Origin: JBQLZQ01 sp052168355
GTDB taxonomy: Bacteria > Pseudomonadota > Alphaproteobacteria > DSM-16000 > Inquilinaceae
DNA: 64,000 nucleotides
Direction of reading: 5' to 3'
NCBI GenBank assembly: GCA_052168355.1
Contig: JBQLZQ010000009.1
Coordinates: 1-64,000 of the forward strand
Below are positions 18,116 to 26,045 of this stretch, piece after piece. The translations under genes and the position numbers were made by a program. The first letter of the stretch is position 1, and every line of letters begins with the position of its first letter. The notes beneath the pieces were generated by a model. The model was not told where the DNA came from. It was given only the letters and a program-made list of their open reading frames with translations, and did not search any database.

Positions 18116-18199
18116 TCACTCCGGGCTCGCCACACCGAGGGACACCGCCACATCGCGCAAACGCCGGTCTCGAGTCCACAAGGCGGCCCCACGGGTCAG
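18116..18199 (-). pseudogene. vapC toxin remnant (C-terminal codons only)
   Basis: Read on the minus strand immediately after vapB, this stretch encodes 27 residues including GAALWTRDRRLRDVA and then a stop. That is the conserved C-terminal end of VapC PIN-domain ribonucleases (typically LWTRDKRL). The rest of the toxin, including the acidic catalytic residues, is absent: vapB runs straight into the fragment. A deletion has removed roughly the first four fifths of vapC. Confidence 0.75.
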
Positions 18200-18381
18200 C
18201 CGCGCCGCGGCGCCGGAACCAGATCGGGCTCGCTGCCACCCAACCGTGCCAATCGGCGGGCGCTTTCCCGCTCGATCAAGGCCTTCAGAGCCTCGCGCAC
18301 CACGGATGACTTCTCCTTGAGTCCCGTGCAGGCCTGCGCCTTGGCCAGAAGGTCGTCATCGAGCGCCAATGTCGTACGCAT
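18196..18381 (-). CDS. vapB: VapB-type antitoxin (orphan)
   Basis: A 61-residue protein starting MRTTLALDDDLLAKAQ, the DNA-binding strand and first helix of the VapB/ribbon-helix-helix group. SVVREALKALIERE and the toxin-wrapping tail ARLGGSEPDLVPAPRR follow. It appears intact, with AGGAAGG upstream of its ATG, but its vapC partner survives only as a 3' fragment. Without toxin it may persist as an autorepressor or as an antidote to a related toxin elsewhere. Confidence 0.85.
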   Translation of the reverse strand: MRTTLALDDDLLAKAQACTGLKEKSSVVREALKALIERESARRLARLGGSEPDLVPAPRRG

Positions 18382-18417
18382 ACGGGATCGCCTTCCTGTT
18401 CCAAGGATTTCAGGCAT

Positions 18418-18447
18418 TGATACGTGCATCATATGATACCTGTATCA
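18418..18447. promoter_or_regulatory. tandem palindromic operator for vapB
   Basis: Two 14-base palindromes separated by two bases: TGATACGTGCATCA (one mismatch pair) at 18418-18431 and the perfect TGATACCTGTATCA at 18434-18447. They lie 37-66 bases upstream of the vapB start with a 16-base centre-to-centre spacing. This is the arrangement expected for cooperative autorepression by a VapB ribbon-helix-helix protein. That VapB binds here is inferred. Confidence 0.6.
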
Positions 18448-18476
18448 GTGCCTGATGGGCATGGACTGCGGAGGGC

Positions 18477-19271
18477 TCAGGTTTGTGACGGCGACAGCGT
18501 GAAAATCTCGCAGCCGCTGTCGGTGACGCCGACCGTGTGCTCGAACTGGGCCGACAGGGACCGGTCGCGGGTCACCGTGGTCCAGCCATCCGCCAGGATC
18601 TTCACGTCGGCCTTGCCGGCGTTAAGCATCGGCTCGATGGTGAAGATCATGCCCGGCTCCAGCACCAGGCCCTGACCGGGCTGGCCGAAATGGGTCACCG
18701 TCGGCGCGTCGTGGAACACGCGGCCGATGCCGTGGCCGCAAAAGTCCTGGACGACGGAATAGCCGGCGCGCGCCGCCACGCCGGCGCAGGCATGCCCGAC
18801 ATCGCCCAGCGTGGCCCCTGGCCGCACGGCGGCGATGCCGGCCATCAGGGAAGCGTGTGTGGCATCGACAAGACGCCGCGCCTTCACCGAGATCGACCCC
18901 ACCGGCATGGTGCGGCTGCTGTCCCCGTACCATCCGTTGAGGATGGGTGATACGTCGACATTCACGATATCGCCGTCATGGAGGATCTTGTCGGCTGACG
19001 GGATTCCGTGGGTCACCACATGATTGACCGAGATGCAGGTGGCGTGCCTGTAGCCCCTGTAGCCGACCGTGGCCGGCACCGCGCCGCGATCGCGCATGAA
19101 CCGGTCGCACAAGGCATCCAGGGTCGCCGTGCTGACACCGGCACGAAGGTGGGGAACGATGTAGTCGAGGGTGTCGGCCGCCAGCCGTCCGGCCAGCCGC
19201 ATGGCGGCGAAGGCTTCCGGACCGTACAGCGGAATGGGCCGGCCACGTTCGCGCTGGGCCGAAACCCTCAT
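18477..19271 (-). CDS. map: type I methionine aminopeptidase
   Basis: A 264-residue enzyme that removes N-terminal methionine from nascent proteins. All five dimetal ligands are visible: Asp106 (NVDVS), Asp117 (GDSSR), His180 (GHGIGR), Glu213 (TIEPML) and Glu244 (QFEHT). The conserved HGIPS block lies near residue 88. It starts one base after the tetR stop and is probably co-transcribed with it, which is unusual for a housekeeping gene. It may be a second Map, with the essential copy elsewhere. Confidence 0.93.
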   Translation of the reverse strand: MRVSAQRERGRPIPLYGPEAFAAMRLAGRLAADTLDYIVPHLRAGVSTATLDALCDRFMRDRGAVPATVGYRGYRHATCISVNHVVTHGIPSADKILHDGDIVNVDVSPILNGWYGDSSRTMPVGSISVKARRLVDATHASLMAGIAAVRPGATLGDVGHACAGVAARAGYSVVQDFCGHGIGRVFHDAPTVTHFGQPGQGLVLEPGMIFTIEPMLNAGKADVKILADGWTTVTRDRSLSAQFEHTVGVTDSGCEIFTLSPSQT

Positions 19272-19272
19272 G

Positions 19273-19896
19273 TCAGGCGGCCCGTCCGCCCGCGCCTTGC
19301 GGGACCGGGCGGGCAGGGGCGATCCCGATGGATTGGTGCATCTCGGCGATCATCCGGTCGACATCGTCGGGAATGGTGTCTCCGGACAAAAGATGCGGCC
19401 GGATCGCGGCGATCGGGCCGTCGAAAATCAGAAACCGGGCGCGGGCCGTGATCTCCGCGCCAACCGGTTCGCCGCCGGCCAGGATCGCCACGCACGCGCG
19501 AAATGCGGTGTCCAACGCTTCCTGCCGCCGCCGCAGGTCATCGAGGACCGGTGCGGGCACGGCCTCGTCGAACAGCGCCTCGCCCTCGTTGAGCAGCAGG
19601 AAACGCCCGCCTCGCCGATCGGCCCGTGCCCATGCCGCGATGGCCAGCGCCGCGTCCCGCGCCCGGCCCGCCGAGAGAAACGGGATGACCCGGGCCGAAA
19701 ACGCCCCGTGCACCCGGCTCCAGGCCGCCGCCAGGACGGCGGACCGGGACTCGAAGCGATGATAGATCGACCCGGTGGGGGCGCCCACGCGGCGGGCCAG
19801 GGTCGCCATGGTCGCGGCAGACGGCCCGTCCTCCGCCACCAGCGCGATGGCGGCGTCGACAAAGTCTTCGGCGGAATAGCGGGCGGTGCGGACCAT
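19273..19896 (-). CDS. TetR-family transcriptional regulator
   Basis: A 207-residue regulator. The N-terminal helix-turn-helix (about residues 8-50) reads AALVAEDG-type helix 1, then TMATLARRVGAPTGSIYHRFESR, the classic TetR recognition helix. The C-terminal ligand domain is divergent. It sits immediately upstream of map, and a palindrome overlaps its start codon, which suggests autoregulation. Its ligand is unknown. Confidence 0.9.
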   Translation of the reverse strand: MVRTARYSAEDFVDAAIALVAEDGPSAATMATLARRVGAPTGSIYHRFESRSAVLAAAWSRVHGAFSARVIPFLSAGRARDAALAIAAWARADRRGGRFLLLNEGEALFDEAVPAPVLDDLRRRQEALDTAFRACVAILAGGEPVGAEITARARFLIFDGPIAAIRPHLLSGDTIPDDVDRMIAEMHQSIGIAPARPVPQGAGGRAA

Positions 19897-19920
19897 TTAA
19901 TTAAATTATCAATTCTAGAA
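19895..19920. promoter_or_regulatory. palindromes at the tetR start, candidate operator
   Basis: ATTTAATTAAAT (perfect 12-base palindrome, 19895-19906) overlaps the first codon of tetR, and TTCTAGAA (19913-19920) follows. The stretch is markedly AT-rich against its surroundings and lies where a TetR autorepressor would bind. No footprint-like consensus is known for this regulator. Confidence 0.35.
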
Positions 19921-19981
19921 CGACAAATCAACTTAAGGATAAAGTCTGCCCGATCAACCGTTTCCTAGTTTGGTCAGTGGT

Positions 19982-20437
19982 TTACAGCTCCAGGTGCAGA
20001 AATTGAGTAAATTCGCTCTCGGCGTAACCGCCAAAGGCGGGCCCGTCGGCGAAACCCCGCTTGCGATAGAGGGCCAGGGCAGGTTCGAAGGCCGGACCTG
20101 ACCCCGTTTCGAGACTGAGGCGACGGTAACCGCGGGCGCGCGCGACCGCGATGATGTGATCGAGAAGGGCCGCGCCGACCCCTTTCCGCAGGTGGGCGGG
20201 GTCGGTTCGCATCGATTTGATCTCGCCCGAGACTGCCGACAGCGCCTTCATCGCCCCGCATCCCAGCAGGGCCTCGCCGTCCCAGGCGGTCCACAGGGTG
20301 ATGTCGGGCGTCCGCAATCCGGACAGGTCGAGCGCATGGGAATATTCCGGCGGAGACGTGGCTCTCATGCCCGACAGGTGCAGCGCCAGCAGCGCCCTGA
20401 TCTCCGGACCGGACAGATCGTCTTCGCGAATATCCAT
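19982..20437 (-). CDS. GNAT-family N-acetyltransferase
   Basis: A 151-residue acetyltransferase. The acetyl-CoA pyrophosphate loop is LRKGVGAALLDHII (about residues 82-95), preceded by the strand IKSMRTDP and followed by YRRLSLETGSGPAFEPALALYRKRGF. This pattern matches the PA4866/YncA-like small-molecule acetyltransferases. The ATG at 20437 gives the usual family length; an upstream extension has no family counterpart. Monocistronic, substrate unknown. Confidence 0.85.
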   Translation of the reverse strand: MDIREDDLSGPEIRALLALHLSGMRATSPPEYSHALDLSGLRTPDITLWTAWDGEALLGCGAMKALSAVSGEIKSMRTDPAHLRKGVGAALLDHIIAVARARGYRRLSLETGSGPAFEPALALYRKRGFADGPAFGGYAESEFTQFLHLEL

Positions 20438-20596
20438 CGACGCCACACATCGAGTGTTTCTGACGGAACCATGGCGATCGGCAACCGCCACGGGCTCACA
20501 TGTCATCGGATCTCTTTTTTGACGGACACTCCCGCTTCGCCGCAAGAGCCAAAACGCACGTGGGCCCGCCGTAGGAAGGCCGGCTCTGCCGATCTT

Positions 20597-20752
20597 TCAG
20601 TCCCGCGCAGTTCCGGATGGGCGCTTCTGCAGTCCCCGGATAACCGTACCCATCAGCGCGATGAACCGGGCGCGATCGGCGTCCGGGAGATCCTGCAGCG
20701 CCGCCGCGTTGACCTGACCCGCGGCGGCGACGGCCTGCGCATGAAGGGCCGT
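20597..20752 (-). pseudogene. possible MarR-family regulator remnant (C-terminus)
   Basis: About 50 residues ending at 20597 read like the last helices of a MarR protein: ALHAQAVAAAGQVNAAAL, then DLPDADRARFIALM, then IRGLQKR. No DNA-binding domain or start lies upstream; the frame runs into the 3' end of the GNAT gene. It may be a decayed copy of the regulator type that heads the adjacent operon. The call rests on pattern only. The gap 20438-20781 holds nothing else I can see. Confidence 0.35.
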
Positions 20753-20781
20753 TTGCGGCGCCGGCCCGCTTGACCGTCGCC

Positions 20782-21351
20782 TCAGCGGGGCGTGGGGGGC
20801 TTGGGGCGCGCCATCACCGTGACCGGCTGGCCCGCATAGGTCGCCTGGCCCTCCTGGACGTACCCCACCTTTCCGGCAAGACGGAGAGACGCCTGGTGGG
20901 CGGGGTCGACGATGCAGACCGTCGAAGGGCTGTCGATAAACCGGTCGGCCCAGTCGACCATCCGCGACACGGCCTCGGCCGCGAACCCCTGGCCGTGCTC
21001 GCCGGCCCTTAGCACCCAGCCCGCCTCCGGCCGCCCGCCCAGGGAGGGCGCGATGTCCCGGCGGTACTCGGCAAAGCCGACCTCTCCGACAAACCGAAGA
21101 TCGTCCTTGGCCACCACCACCCAATAGCCAAACCCGAGCAGGGCCCAGTGCCCGGCATACCGTAGCAGCCGGGACCACGACGCCTCGCCGGACGACGGCG
21201 TTCCGGAGATATGCCGGACGACGGCGGGGTCGGCCCACATCGCGGCGCTGTCGTCGAAATCGCCGGGCCCGTGACCGCGCAGGATCAAACGCGGCGTCTC
21301 CAGAAGTGGGGCGCGATCGAATGCGGGTATCGGGCCCTCCACGCCCGTCAT
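20782..21351 (-). CDS. GNAT-family N-acetyltransferase (RimJ/RimL type)
   Basis: A 189-residue RimJ/RimL-like acetyltransferase. It opens with the diagnostic LLETPRLILRGHGPGDF. AGWVLRAGEHGQGFAAEAVSRM (about residues 114-135) is the acetyl-CoA loop and ASLRLAGKVGYVQEG closes the fold. Its ATG overlaps the stop of the M20 peptidase gene (ATGA), making it the last gene of the MarR-headed operon. It could N-acetylate an amine released by the pathway, but family members also modify ribosomal proteins or antibiotics, so the role is open. Confidence 0.85.
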   Translation of the reverse strand: MTGVEGPIPAFDRAPLLETPRLILRGHGPGDFDDSAAMWADPAVVRHISGTPSSGEASWSRLLRYAGHWALLGFGYWVVVAKDDLRFVGEVGFAEYRRDIAPSLGGRPEAGWVLRAGEHGQGFAAEAVSRMVDWADRFIDSPSTVCIVDPAHQASLRLAGKVGYVQEGQATYAGQPVTVMARPKPPTPR

Positions 21352-22766
21352 TCCGACGGATAGCGAAAGGCGGCGTAGTCTTCGGGTGTGTGCGCCCCGA
21401 GGCGGCGCAGAATGGCGGTCCAGGCGGCGACGCCCTCGTCGATGGCGCTCAGCCGCAGGAACTCGTTCGGCGCGTGATAATCCTCGTCGGCGGTGGCGAA
21501 CGAGAACATCACGGTGTCGATGCCCAATGTGCGAGAAACGATCTCCGTCAGGGGCAAGGTCGCGCCGATCCGCACCCGCACGGGACGCACCCCGGTCGTC
21601 TCCTCCAGCGCGTCTTCGGCCGCGATCAGCAGGGGATGATCGGCCGGGACGGCATAGGCGGCGGCCGACCCGCGTTCGTCCACGACCGTGATCCGGGCCC
21701 CCGGCGGGCACCGCGCCTCCAGGTGCCGGATGACCGACTCCCGGACGCGGTCCGGATCCTGACCGGGGACCAGGCGCATGGTGAATTTGGCGTGGGCCAG
21801 GTTGGGGATCACAGTCTTCGATCCGGCGCCGGTATACCCGCCCCACATCCCGTTGACGTCCAGCGTCGGACGCAGCCACAGCCGTTCAAGAAAGCCGTAG
21901 CCGGGCTCGCCATAGGGCACTGTGTCCAGATCGGCGAACAGGCGCGCCTCGTCCAAGGGGATGGCCGCGATCTCCGCCCGCTCGGCGTCGGTCGGTTCCG
22001 CCACCCCGTCCAGAAAGCCGGCGACCGCGATGCGCCCCTCGCCATCGCGCAGTGACGCGACCAGCGCCGCCATGACATGAAGGGCGTTGGGCGCAACGCC
22101 GCCATAGCGCCCCGAATGCAGATCCTTCACGGCCGTGCGCACCGCGATCTCGAACCCGCAATTGCCGCGCGAGCCGACATTGATGCTGACCAGGTCGGGC
22201 CGCCAGCGCGCGCCGTCGGCCGACAGGATGGCATCGGCCCGCAGCAGGTCGCGGTACCGGGTGAGGATCGGCGTCAGCGACGGGCTGCCGGTTTCCTCCT
22301 CGCCTTCGATCAGGATCCGCACATTGACGGGCAGGGCGCCCTCGACCGCCAGAAAGGCCGCCAGGGTTTCCAACGCGATCAGGGTCGGCCCCTTGTCGTC
22401 GGAGGCGCCGCGCCCATAAAGCCGGCCGTCCCGTTCCGTGGCCTCGAACGGTGGTGTATGCCACAGTCCGACGGGGTCCGGCGGCTGCACGTCGTAATGG
22501 CCGTAGACCAGGATGGTCGGCTTGCCGGGCGCTCCCAGCCAGTCGGCGTACAGCGCCGGATGGCCCGACCCGTCATCGGCTGCCAGCCGCCGCAGATTGG
22601 CGAAGCCGGCATCGGCGAGGCGCGCCTCGATCAGCCGCCGCGCGTCTTCCATGCCGTCGGCATAGGCCGGGTCCGTGCTTACGGACGGACAGGCGATCAG
22701 GTCCCGGATCCGCGCGATGATCGCGTCCCGCCGGGTCCGTGCGTGGGCCTGGACCGGGTCGGTCAC
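21348..22766 (-). CDS. M20-family metallopeptidase (dipeptidase/amidohydrolase)
   Basis: A 472-residue di-zinc hydrolase. Ligand motifs are VYGHYDVQP (about 90-98), GRGASDDKG with the bridging Asp (about 124), EGEEETGS with the catalytic Glu pair (about 157), and the C-terminal HAPNEF (about 438). The dimerisation domain contains the DLHSGRYGG block. Family M20 members cleave dipeptides, acyl-amino acids or carbamoyl groups. The GTG start overlaps the SDR stop (GTGA). With the creatininase-like gene in the same operon it suggests stepwise hydrolysis of an amide or peptide-like substrate. Confidence 0.92.
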   Translation of the reverse strand: MTDPVQAHARTRRDAIIARIRDLIACPSVSTDPAYADGMEDARRLIEARLADAGFANLRRLAADDGSGHPALYADWLGAPGKPTILVYGHYDVQPPDPVGLWHTPPFEATERDGRLYGRGASDDKGPTLIALETLAAFLAVEGALPVNVRILIEGEEETGSPSLTPILTRYRDLLRADAILSADGARWRPDLVSINVGSRGNCGFEIAVRTAVKDLHSGRYGGVAPNALHVMAALVASLRDGEGRIAVAGFLDGVAEPTDAERAEIAAIPLDEARLFADLDTVPYGEPGYGFLERLWLRPTLDVNGMWGGYTGAGSKTVIPNLAHAKFTMRLVPGQDPDRVRESVIRHLEARCPPGARITVVDERGSAAAYAVPADHPLLIAAEDALEETTGVRPVRVRIGATLPLTEIVSRTLGIDTVMFSFATADEDYHAPNEFLRLSAIDEGVAAWTAILRRLGAHTPEDYAAFRYPSE

Positions 22767-23506
22767 GACACGCCGCCATCGACGGACAGGATCTGGCCGG
22801 TGATCCAGCCCGCGTCGTCGCCGGCCAGAAAGGCGGCGGCGGCGGCGATGTCCTCGGGCCGGCCCAGGCGGCGCGTATGGATGCGCTCCACCAGCTTTTC
22901 CTGCCCGTCGGGGCCATAGCTGTCCCACTGGGCCCGGGTCGCGGGATTGGACAGCACGAACCCGGGCGCGACGGAATTGACCGTCACGCCATGGGGCCCC
23001 AGCTCCAGACTGAGCTGCTTGGTCAGCCCGACCAGCGCGTGCTTGGCCGCCGCGTAGGCCTGGATGCCGGTCAGGCTGGGGCGGAGGCCGGCGCCAGAGC
23101 TGATCGTCACGATCCGGCCCCAGCCGGCATCGCGCATGGCCGGCGCGGCAGCCTGGGCCAGAAAGAAGGCGCTGTCCACATTGGCCGCGAAGACCGTGCG
23201 CCAGTCGCCTTCGGACACGGTCTCGACCGGCCTTGCGGTCTGGCCGCAGACACCCCCCGCCGCCGATACCAGGATCGCCGGCGCGCCATGGTCGCGCGTC
23301 ACCCGGGCCAGGAGGTCCATGACCTGATCCCGGACACCCAGATTGGTGGCAACCGCCGGCAGACCGAGCGTCTGGCACGCCCGGTCGAAATCCTGTCCCG
23401 GCAGATCGGTGACCACGACCTTGGCGCCGTCCCGGGCCAGCCGGGCCGCGATGGCCGCGCCGATCCCCCCGATGACGCCGGTCACAAGGGCCGTCCTGCC
23501 GCTCAC
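22763..23506 (-). CDS. short-chain dehydrogenase/reductase
   Basis: A 247-residue Rossmann-fold oxidoreductase. The cofactor motif TGVIGGIG starts near residue 9, NVDSAFF is the structural Asn region, and the catalytic Ser (ISSGAG) and Tyr-x3-Lys (YAAAK) are present, followed by VAPGFV and the C-terminal DGGV. The acidic residue after strand 2 (VVTDLPG) favours NAD(H). The GTG start overlaps the stop of the ketopantoate-reductase-like gene by four bases, so the genes are translationally coupled. Substrate unknown. Confidence 0.92.
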   Translation of the reverse strand: MSGRTALVTGVIGGIGAAIAARLARDGAKVVVTDLPGQDFDRACQTLGLPAVATNLGVRDQVMDLLARVTRDHGAPAILVSAAGGVCGQTARPVETVSEGDWRTVFAANVDSAFFLAQAAAPAMRDAGWGRIVTISSGAGLRPSLTGIQAYAAAKHALVGLTKQLSLELGPHGVTVNSVAPGFVLSNPATRAQWDSYGPDGQEKLVERIHTRRLGRPEDIAAAAAFLAGDDAGWITGQILSVDGGVS

Positions 23507-24522
23507 GCCACGTGCTCGGTGAGGGCCGCAAAGGTTTCCGCCGACATCGGCCGCCGGCCTTCCTCGATATCGTGGATCAGCTCGACAAGCCGATGCAGCA
23601 GCGGCGCGGCCACGCCGTGCCCGTCGGCGATCCGGGCCACCGTGGCGACCTGCGGGTCGACCTCCGTGCGGCGCTTGCGCACCGCCAGATCGCGCCAGAT
23701 CCCGGTGTGGGTCTTGGCGGTCCGGGAATTGAAATCGGCCAGGCGGGCAAGACATTCCCGCGCCGCGCTTTCCGGCGCGCCGGGCAGGAACGCCGCCGGC
23801 TCGAAGCCGTTGAACGGACGCGGCGCCACGCCTTCCGCCCGCGCCGTCAGCATGACCTCGCGGGCAAGACCGATCAGGGCGTCCCGGCGGGTCGGGTCGG
23901 CGAAATTGGCGGTCATGCTGTCGTTGGTGAGCGCCGTGGCGAACAGCATGGCGCCATAACCCAGCTTGCCCCACAGATAGCCCCAGATATCGTCGGTCAG
24001 AACGGCATCCGGCTCGAAGATCGTGAGAAGGCGGTGCATGTCCCGGGTGCGGTCGCGGATCGCGCCGTCGATCTCTCCCACCACCACGGCCCCGCGGTTG
24101 CCGAACAGGATCCGCCCCGGACCCTGCCAGTCGGCGCCGAAATTGACGAAGGCGCCCATGGTCCGGCCGGGGCCGGCGATGTCCGCGATCACCCGCTCGT
24201 TCAGCCCGTTCTGCGCCGACAACACGAACCCGTCCTCCGCCAGATGGGGCAGAAGCGCCGCCATGGCGTCCTCCGTCGCCTGCGCCTTGACCGCCAGCAC
24301 GATACGGCGATAGACGCCGTCGAGGGCATCGGGCGTGACCGTCGGCACGATCCGGGCGAAGGTTTCGACCGGCCCTTCGATGGCCAGACCGTCCCGGGAA
24401 CACACTTCGGCGTGTTCGGGCACGATGTCGACCATCCGGACCGGGACGCCGGCCCGCGCCCAATAGGCGCCCAGGGTTCCGCCGATGGCCCCGGCGCCCC
24501 AGATCAGGATCTCATCGGTCAC
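23503..24522 (-). CDS. ketopantoate reductase (PanE/ApbA) family protein
   Basis: A 339-residue protein with the PanE layout. GAGAIGG (about residues 9-15) binds NAD(P)H, the catalytic Lys lies in LAVKAQ (about 79), SAQNGLN is the Asn motif, and the C-terminal helical domain has KLGYGAMLFATAL. Authentic PanE is usually near 300 residues; the extra length and the operon context of hydrolases suggest a catabolic 2-hydroxyacid or related dehydrogenase rather than pantothenate synthesis. GTG start overlaps the creatininase stop (GTGA). Confidence 0.88.
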   Translation of the reverse strand: MTDEILIWGAGAIGGTLGAYWARAGVPVRMVDIVPEHAEVCSRDGLAIEGPVETFARIVPTVTPDALDGVYRRIVLAVKAQATEDAMAALLPHLAEDGFVLSAQNGLNERVIADIAGPGRTMGAFVNFGADWQGPGRILFGNRGAVVVGEIDGAIRDRTRDMHRLLTIFEPDAVLTDDIWGYLWGKLGYGAMLFATALTNDSMTANFADPTRRDALIGLAREVMLTARAEGVAPRPFNGFEPAAFLPGAPESAARECLARLADFNSRTAKTHTGIWRDLAVRKRRTEVDPQVATVARIADGHGVAAPLLHRLVELIHDIEEGRRPMSAETFAALTEHVA

Positions 24523-25238
24523 GCCCCGTCCTCCATGTCGGGCCATGGTCCTTCCAGCGCCGCGCGGGTCTCCGCCACGCCGCAGTCCCATATTGCCTGC
24601 ATCTCGGAGTCGGGCCGTTGCCAGGGCCCGCCGAACGCGCCGTCGCCCAGCAGCGCCCGCGCCCGCGCCGGCGGCGACACGCGGATCAGGCCGCTGTCCA
24701 CGCCGGGTTTGCTGCCCTTGGGCACCTGGGTCCGCGGCAGGCGGGTCCAGGGAAAATTCTCCATCCAGTTGGCATGGCTGCCGGTCGGATCGATGGACTG
24801 CACCTTTTCCCAGGTCTTTGGCGCCTTCCACCATTCATGGAACTTGACCGAGATGTCGCCATGCTCCGCCATCAGCTCTTGCGCCAGGGCCCCGACGGGC
24901 GCGTTGCCGCCATGGCCGTTGACGATCAGGATCCGCCGGAAACCGGAACGGCGGGCCGAGGCGACAAGGTCCCGCATCACCGCCAGCAGGGTCTCCACCC
25001 GCAGGCTGACCGTGCCGGGATAATCGGTGAAGTAGGGCGCCAGGCCGAACGGCATGACGGGATAGACCGGGATGTCCAGCGGTTCGGCCGCCTCCAGCGC
25101 CACCCGTTCGGCCAGGATCATGTCGACGCACAGCGACAGCTGCGCGTGCTGCTCGGTCGAGCCGATGGGCAGGACGCAGCGGCGGTCGCGGGCGACCGCG
25201 GCCTCGACGTCCATCCAGTTCATGTCGGCGATCTTCAT
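24519..25238 (-). CDS. creatininase-family amidohydrolase
   Basis: A 239-residue metal-dependent amidohydrolase of the creatininase superfamily. Ligands expected in the family are visible: Glu29 and His31 in GSTEQH, Asp39 in CVDM, His109 in NGHGGN, and an acidic residue later. The superfamily opens cyclic amides (creatinine) or formamides (as in FAPy deformylase and MftE). The N-terminal ISMK-like start MKIADMNW and the Trp/Pro-rich loop EWWKAPKTW are distinctive. The ATG overlaps the marR stop (ATGA). Substrate unknown; it likely begins or follows import by the divergent ABC transporter. Confidence 0.88.
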   Translation of the reverse strand: MKIADMNWMDVEAAVARDRRCVLPIGSTEQHAQLSLCVDMILAERVALEAAEPLDIPVYPVMPFGLAPYFTDYPGTVSLRVETLLAVMRDLVASARRSGFRRILIVNGHGGNAPVGALAQELMAEHGDISVKFHEWWKAPKTWEKVQSIDPTGSHANWMENFPWTRLPRTQVPKGSKPGVDSGLIRVSPPARARALLGDGAFGGPWQRPDSEMQAIWDCGVAETRAALEGPWPDMEDGA

Positions 25239-25858
25239 GGGCGTTTGGCGCTCCTTATCGGCGCTGCCGACACCGGCGGGGGCGCCGTGGCGGGGAGATC
25301 GGGGATGAAATCGGGCCAGGTATCGGCGCTGCGCACCACCCGGGCCAGAAGATGGGCGAGGGTGGATTGCTCCTCATCGCTGAGGGCCGCCAGCATGGTG
25401 CGCTCATGGGCTTCGAAGGCCGGCAGCGTTTCCCGGAACAGCGCCCACCCCTTGGCCGACAGGTTCAGCGGCTGGTTGCGGCCCAGGCCCTTGACCTTCG
25501 TCTGCACGATCAGGCCGAGTTCCGTGAGTCGGGCGACCGCGCGGGACAGGGTGGGTTTGGGAAACCCCGAGGAGTCGCTGATGTCTCGCGCCTGGCCGCC
25601 GTCGCTGAGCGCCAGCGAGTAGATGACCACGTACTCGACCCGGCTCAGCCCGTACGCGCGCTTGATCCAGTCATACAGAGGCGTGTTGTAGCGCAGGGCC
25701 AGATAGTTCAAGCGAAAGGCGAACCAGCAAGGATTGTTCCACAGCTTGGCGTCCAGCATCCTGTCCACCCCGGAGACACCGGGTTCCGGGGTCAGGCGGG
25801 TCACTTTATCGGGCGTTTTCCGCGCCGGACGGCCGGCGGTCGTGCGGGTTCTGGTCAC
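25235..25858 (-). CDS. MarR-family transcriptional regulator
   Basis: A 207-residue winged-helix regulator. The helix-turn-helix reads QARDISDSSGFPKPTLSRAVARL (about residues 89-111) and the wing contains KVKGLGRNQPLNLSAKG. Both termini are longer and more Pro/Arg-rich than usual. It heads the leftward operon and lies divergent to the ABC importer genes, so it is the obvious regulator of both. Its effector is probably the imported compound or a degradation product. Confidence 0.9.
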   Translation of the reverse strand: MTRTRTTAGRPARKTPDKVTRLTPEPGVSGVDRMLDAKLWNNPCWFAFRLNYLALRYNTPLYDWIKRAYGLSRVEYVVIYSLALSDGGQARDISDSSGFPKPTLSRAVARLTELGLIVQTKVKGLGRNQPLNLSAKGWALFRETLPAFEAHERTMLAALSDEEQSTLAHLLARVVRSADTWPDFIPDLPATAPPPVSAAPIRSAKRP

Positions 25859-25894
25859 GGGGAGCCCTGGAGCCTTCTTGATGGTGGGACATGA

Positions 25895-25996
25895 CCGGCC
25901 CCGCGCTGACGCAGGGCCGGGCGGTGCGGGTCACATCGAACTTGACGGATGGGAGTGTAGCGATCATCGTTCCCTGAGCAAGTTCCAAATAGAACT
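25895..25996. promoter_or_regulatory. divergent control region with two dyads (candidate MarR operator)
   Basis: Between marR and the importer gene two dyads stand out. At 25895-25920 CCGGCCC / GGGCCGG arms enclose an inner GCG / CGC pair, giving a long GC hairpin. At 25981-25996 AGTTC-N6-GAACT is an AT-rich inverted repeat with MarR-site dimensions, placed 50 bases before the importer start codon. Assignment to MarR is inference. Confidence 0.4.
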
Positions 25997-26045
25997 CGGA
26001 TCGGTGGCCGAACCGCCGGTCGGACCCAACAGGAGTAGGCAACGG

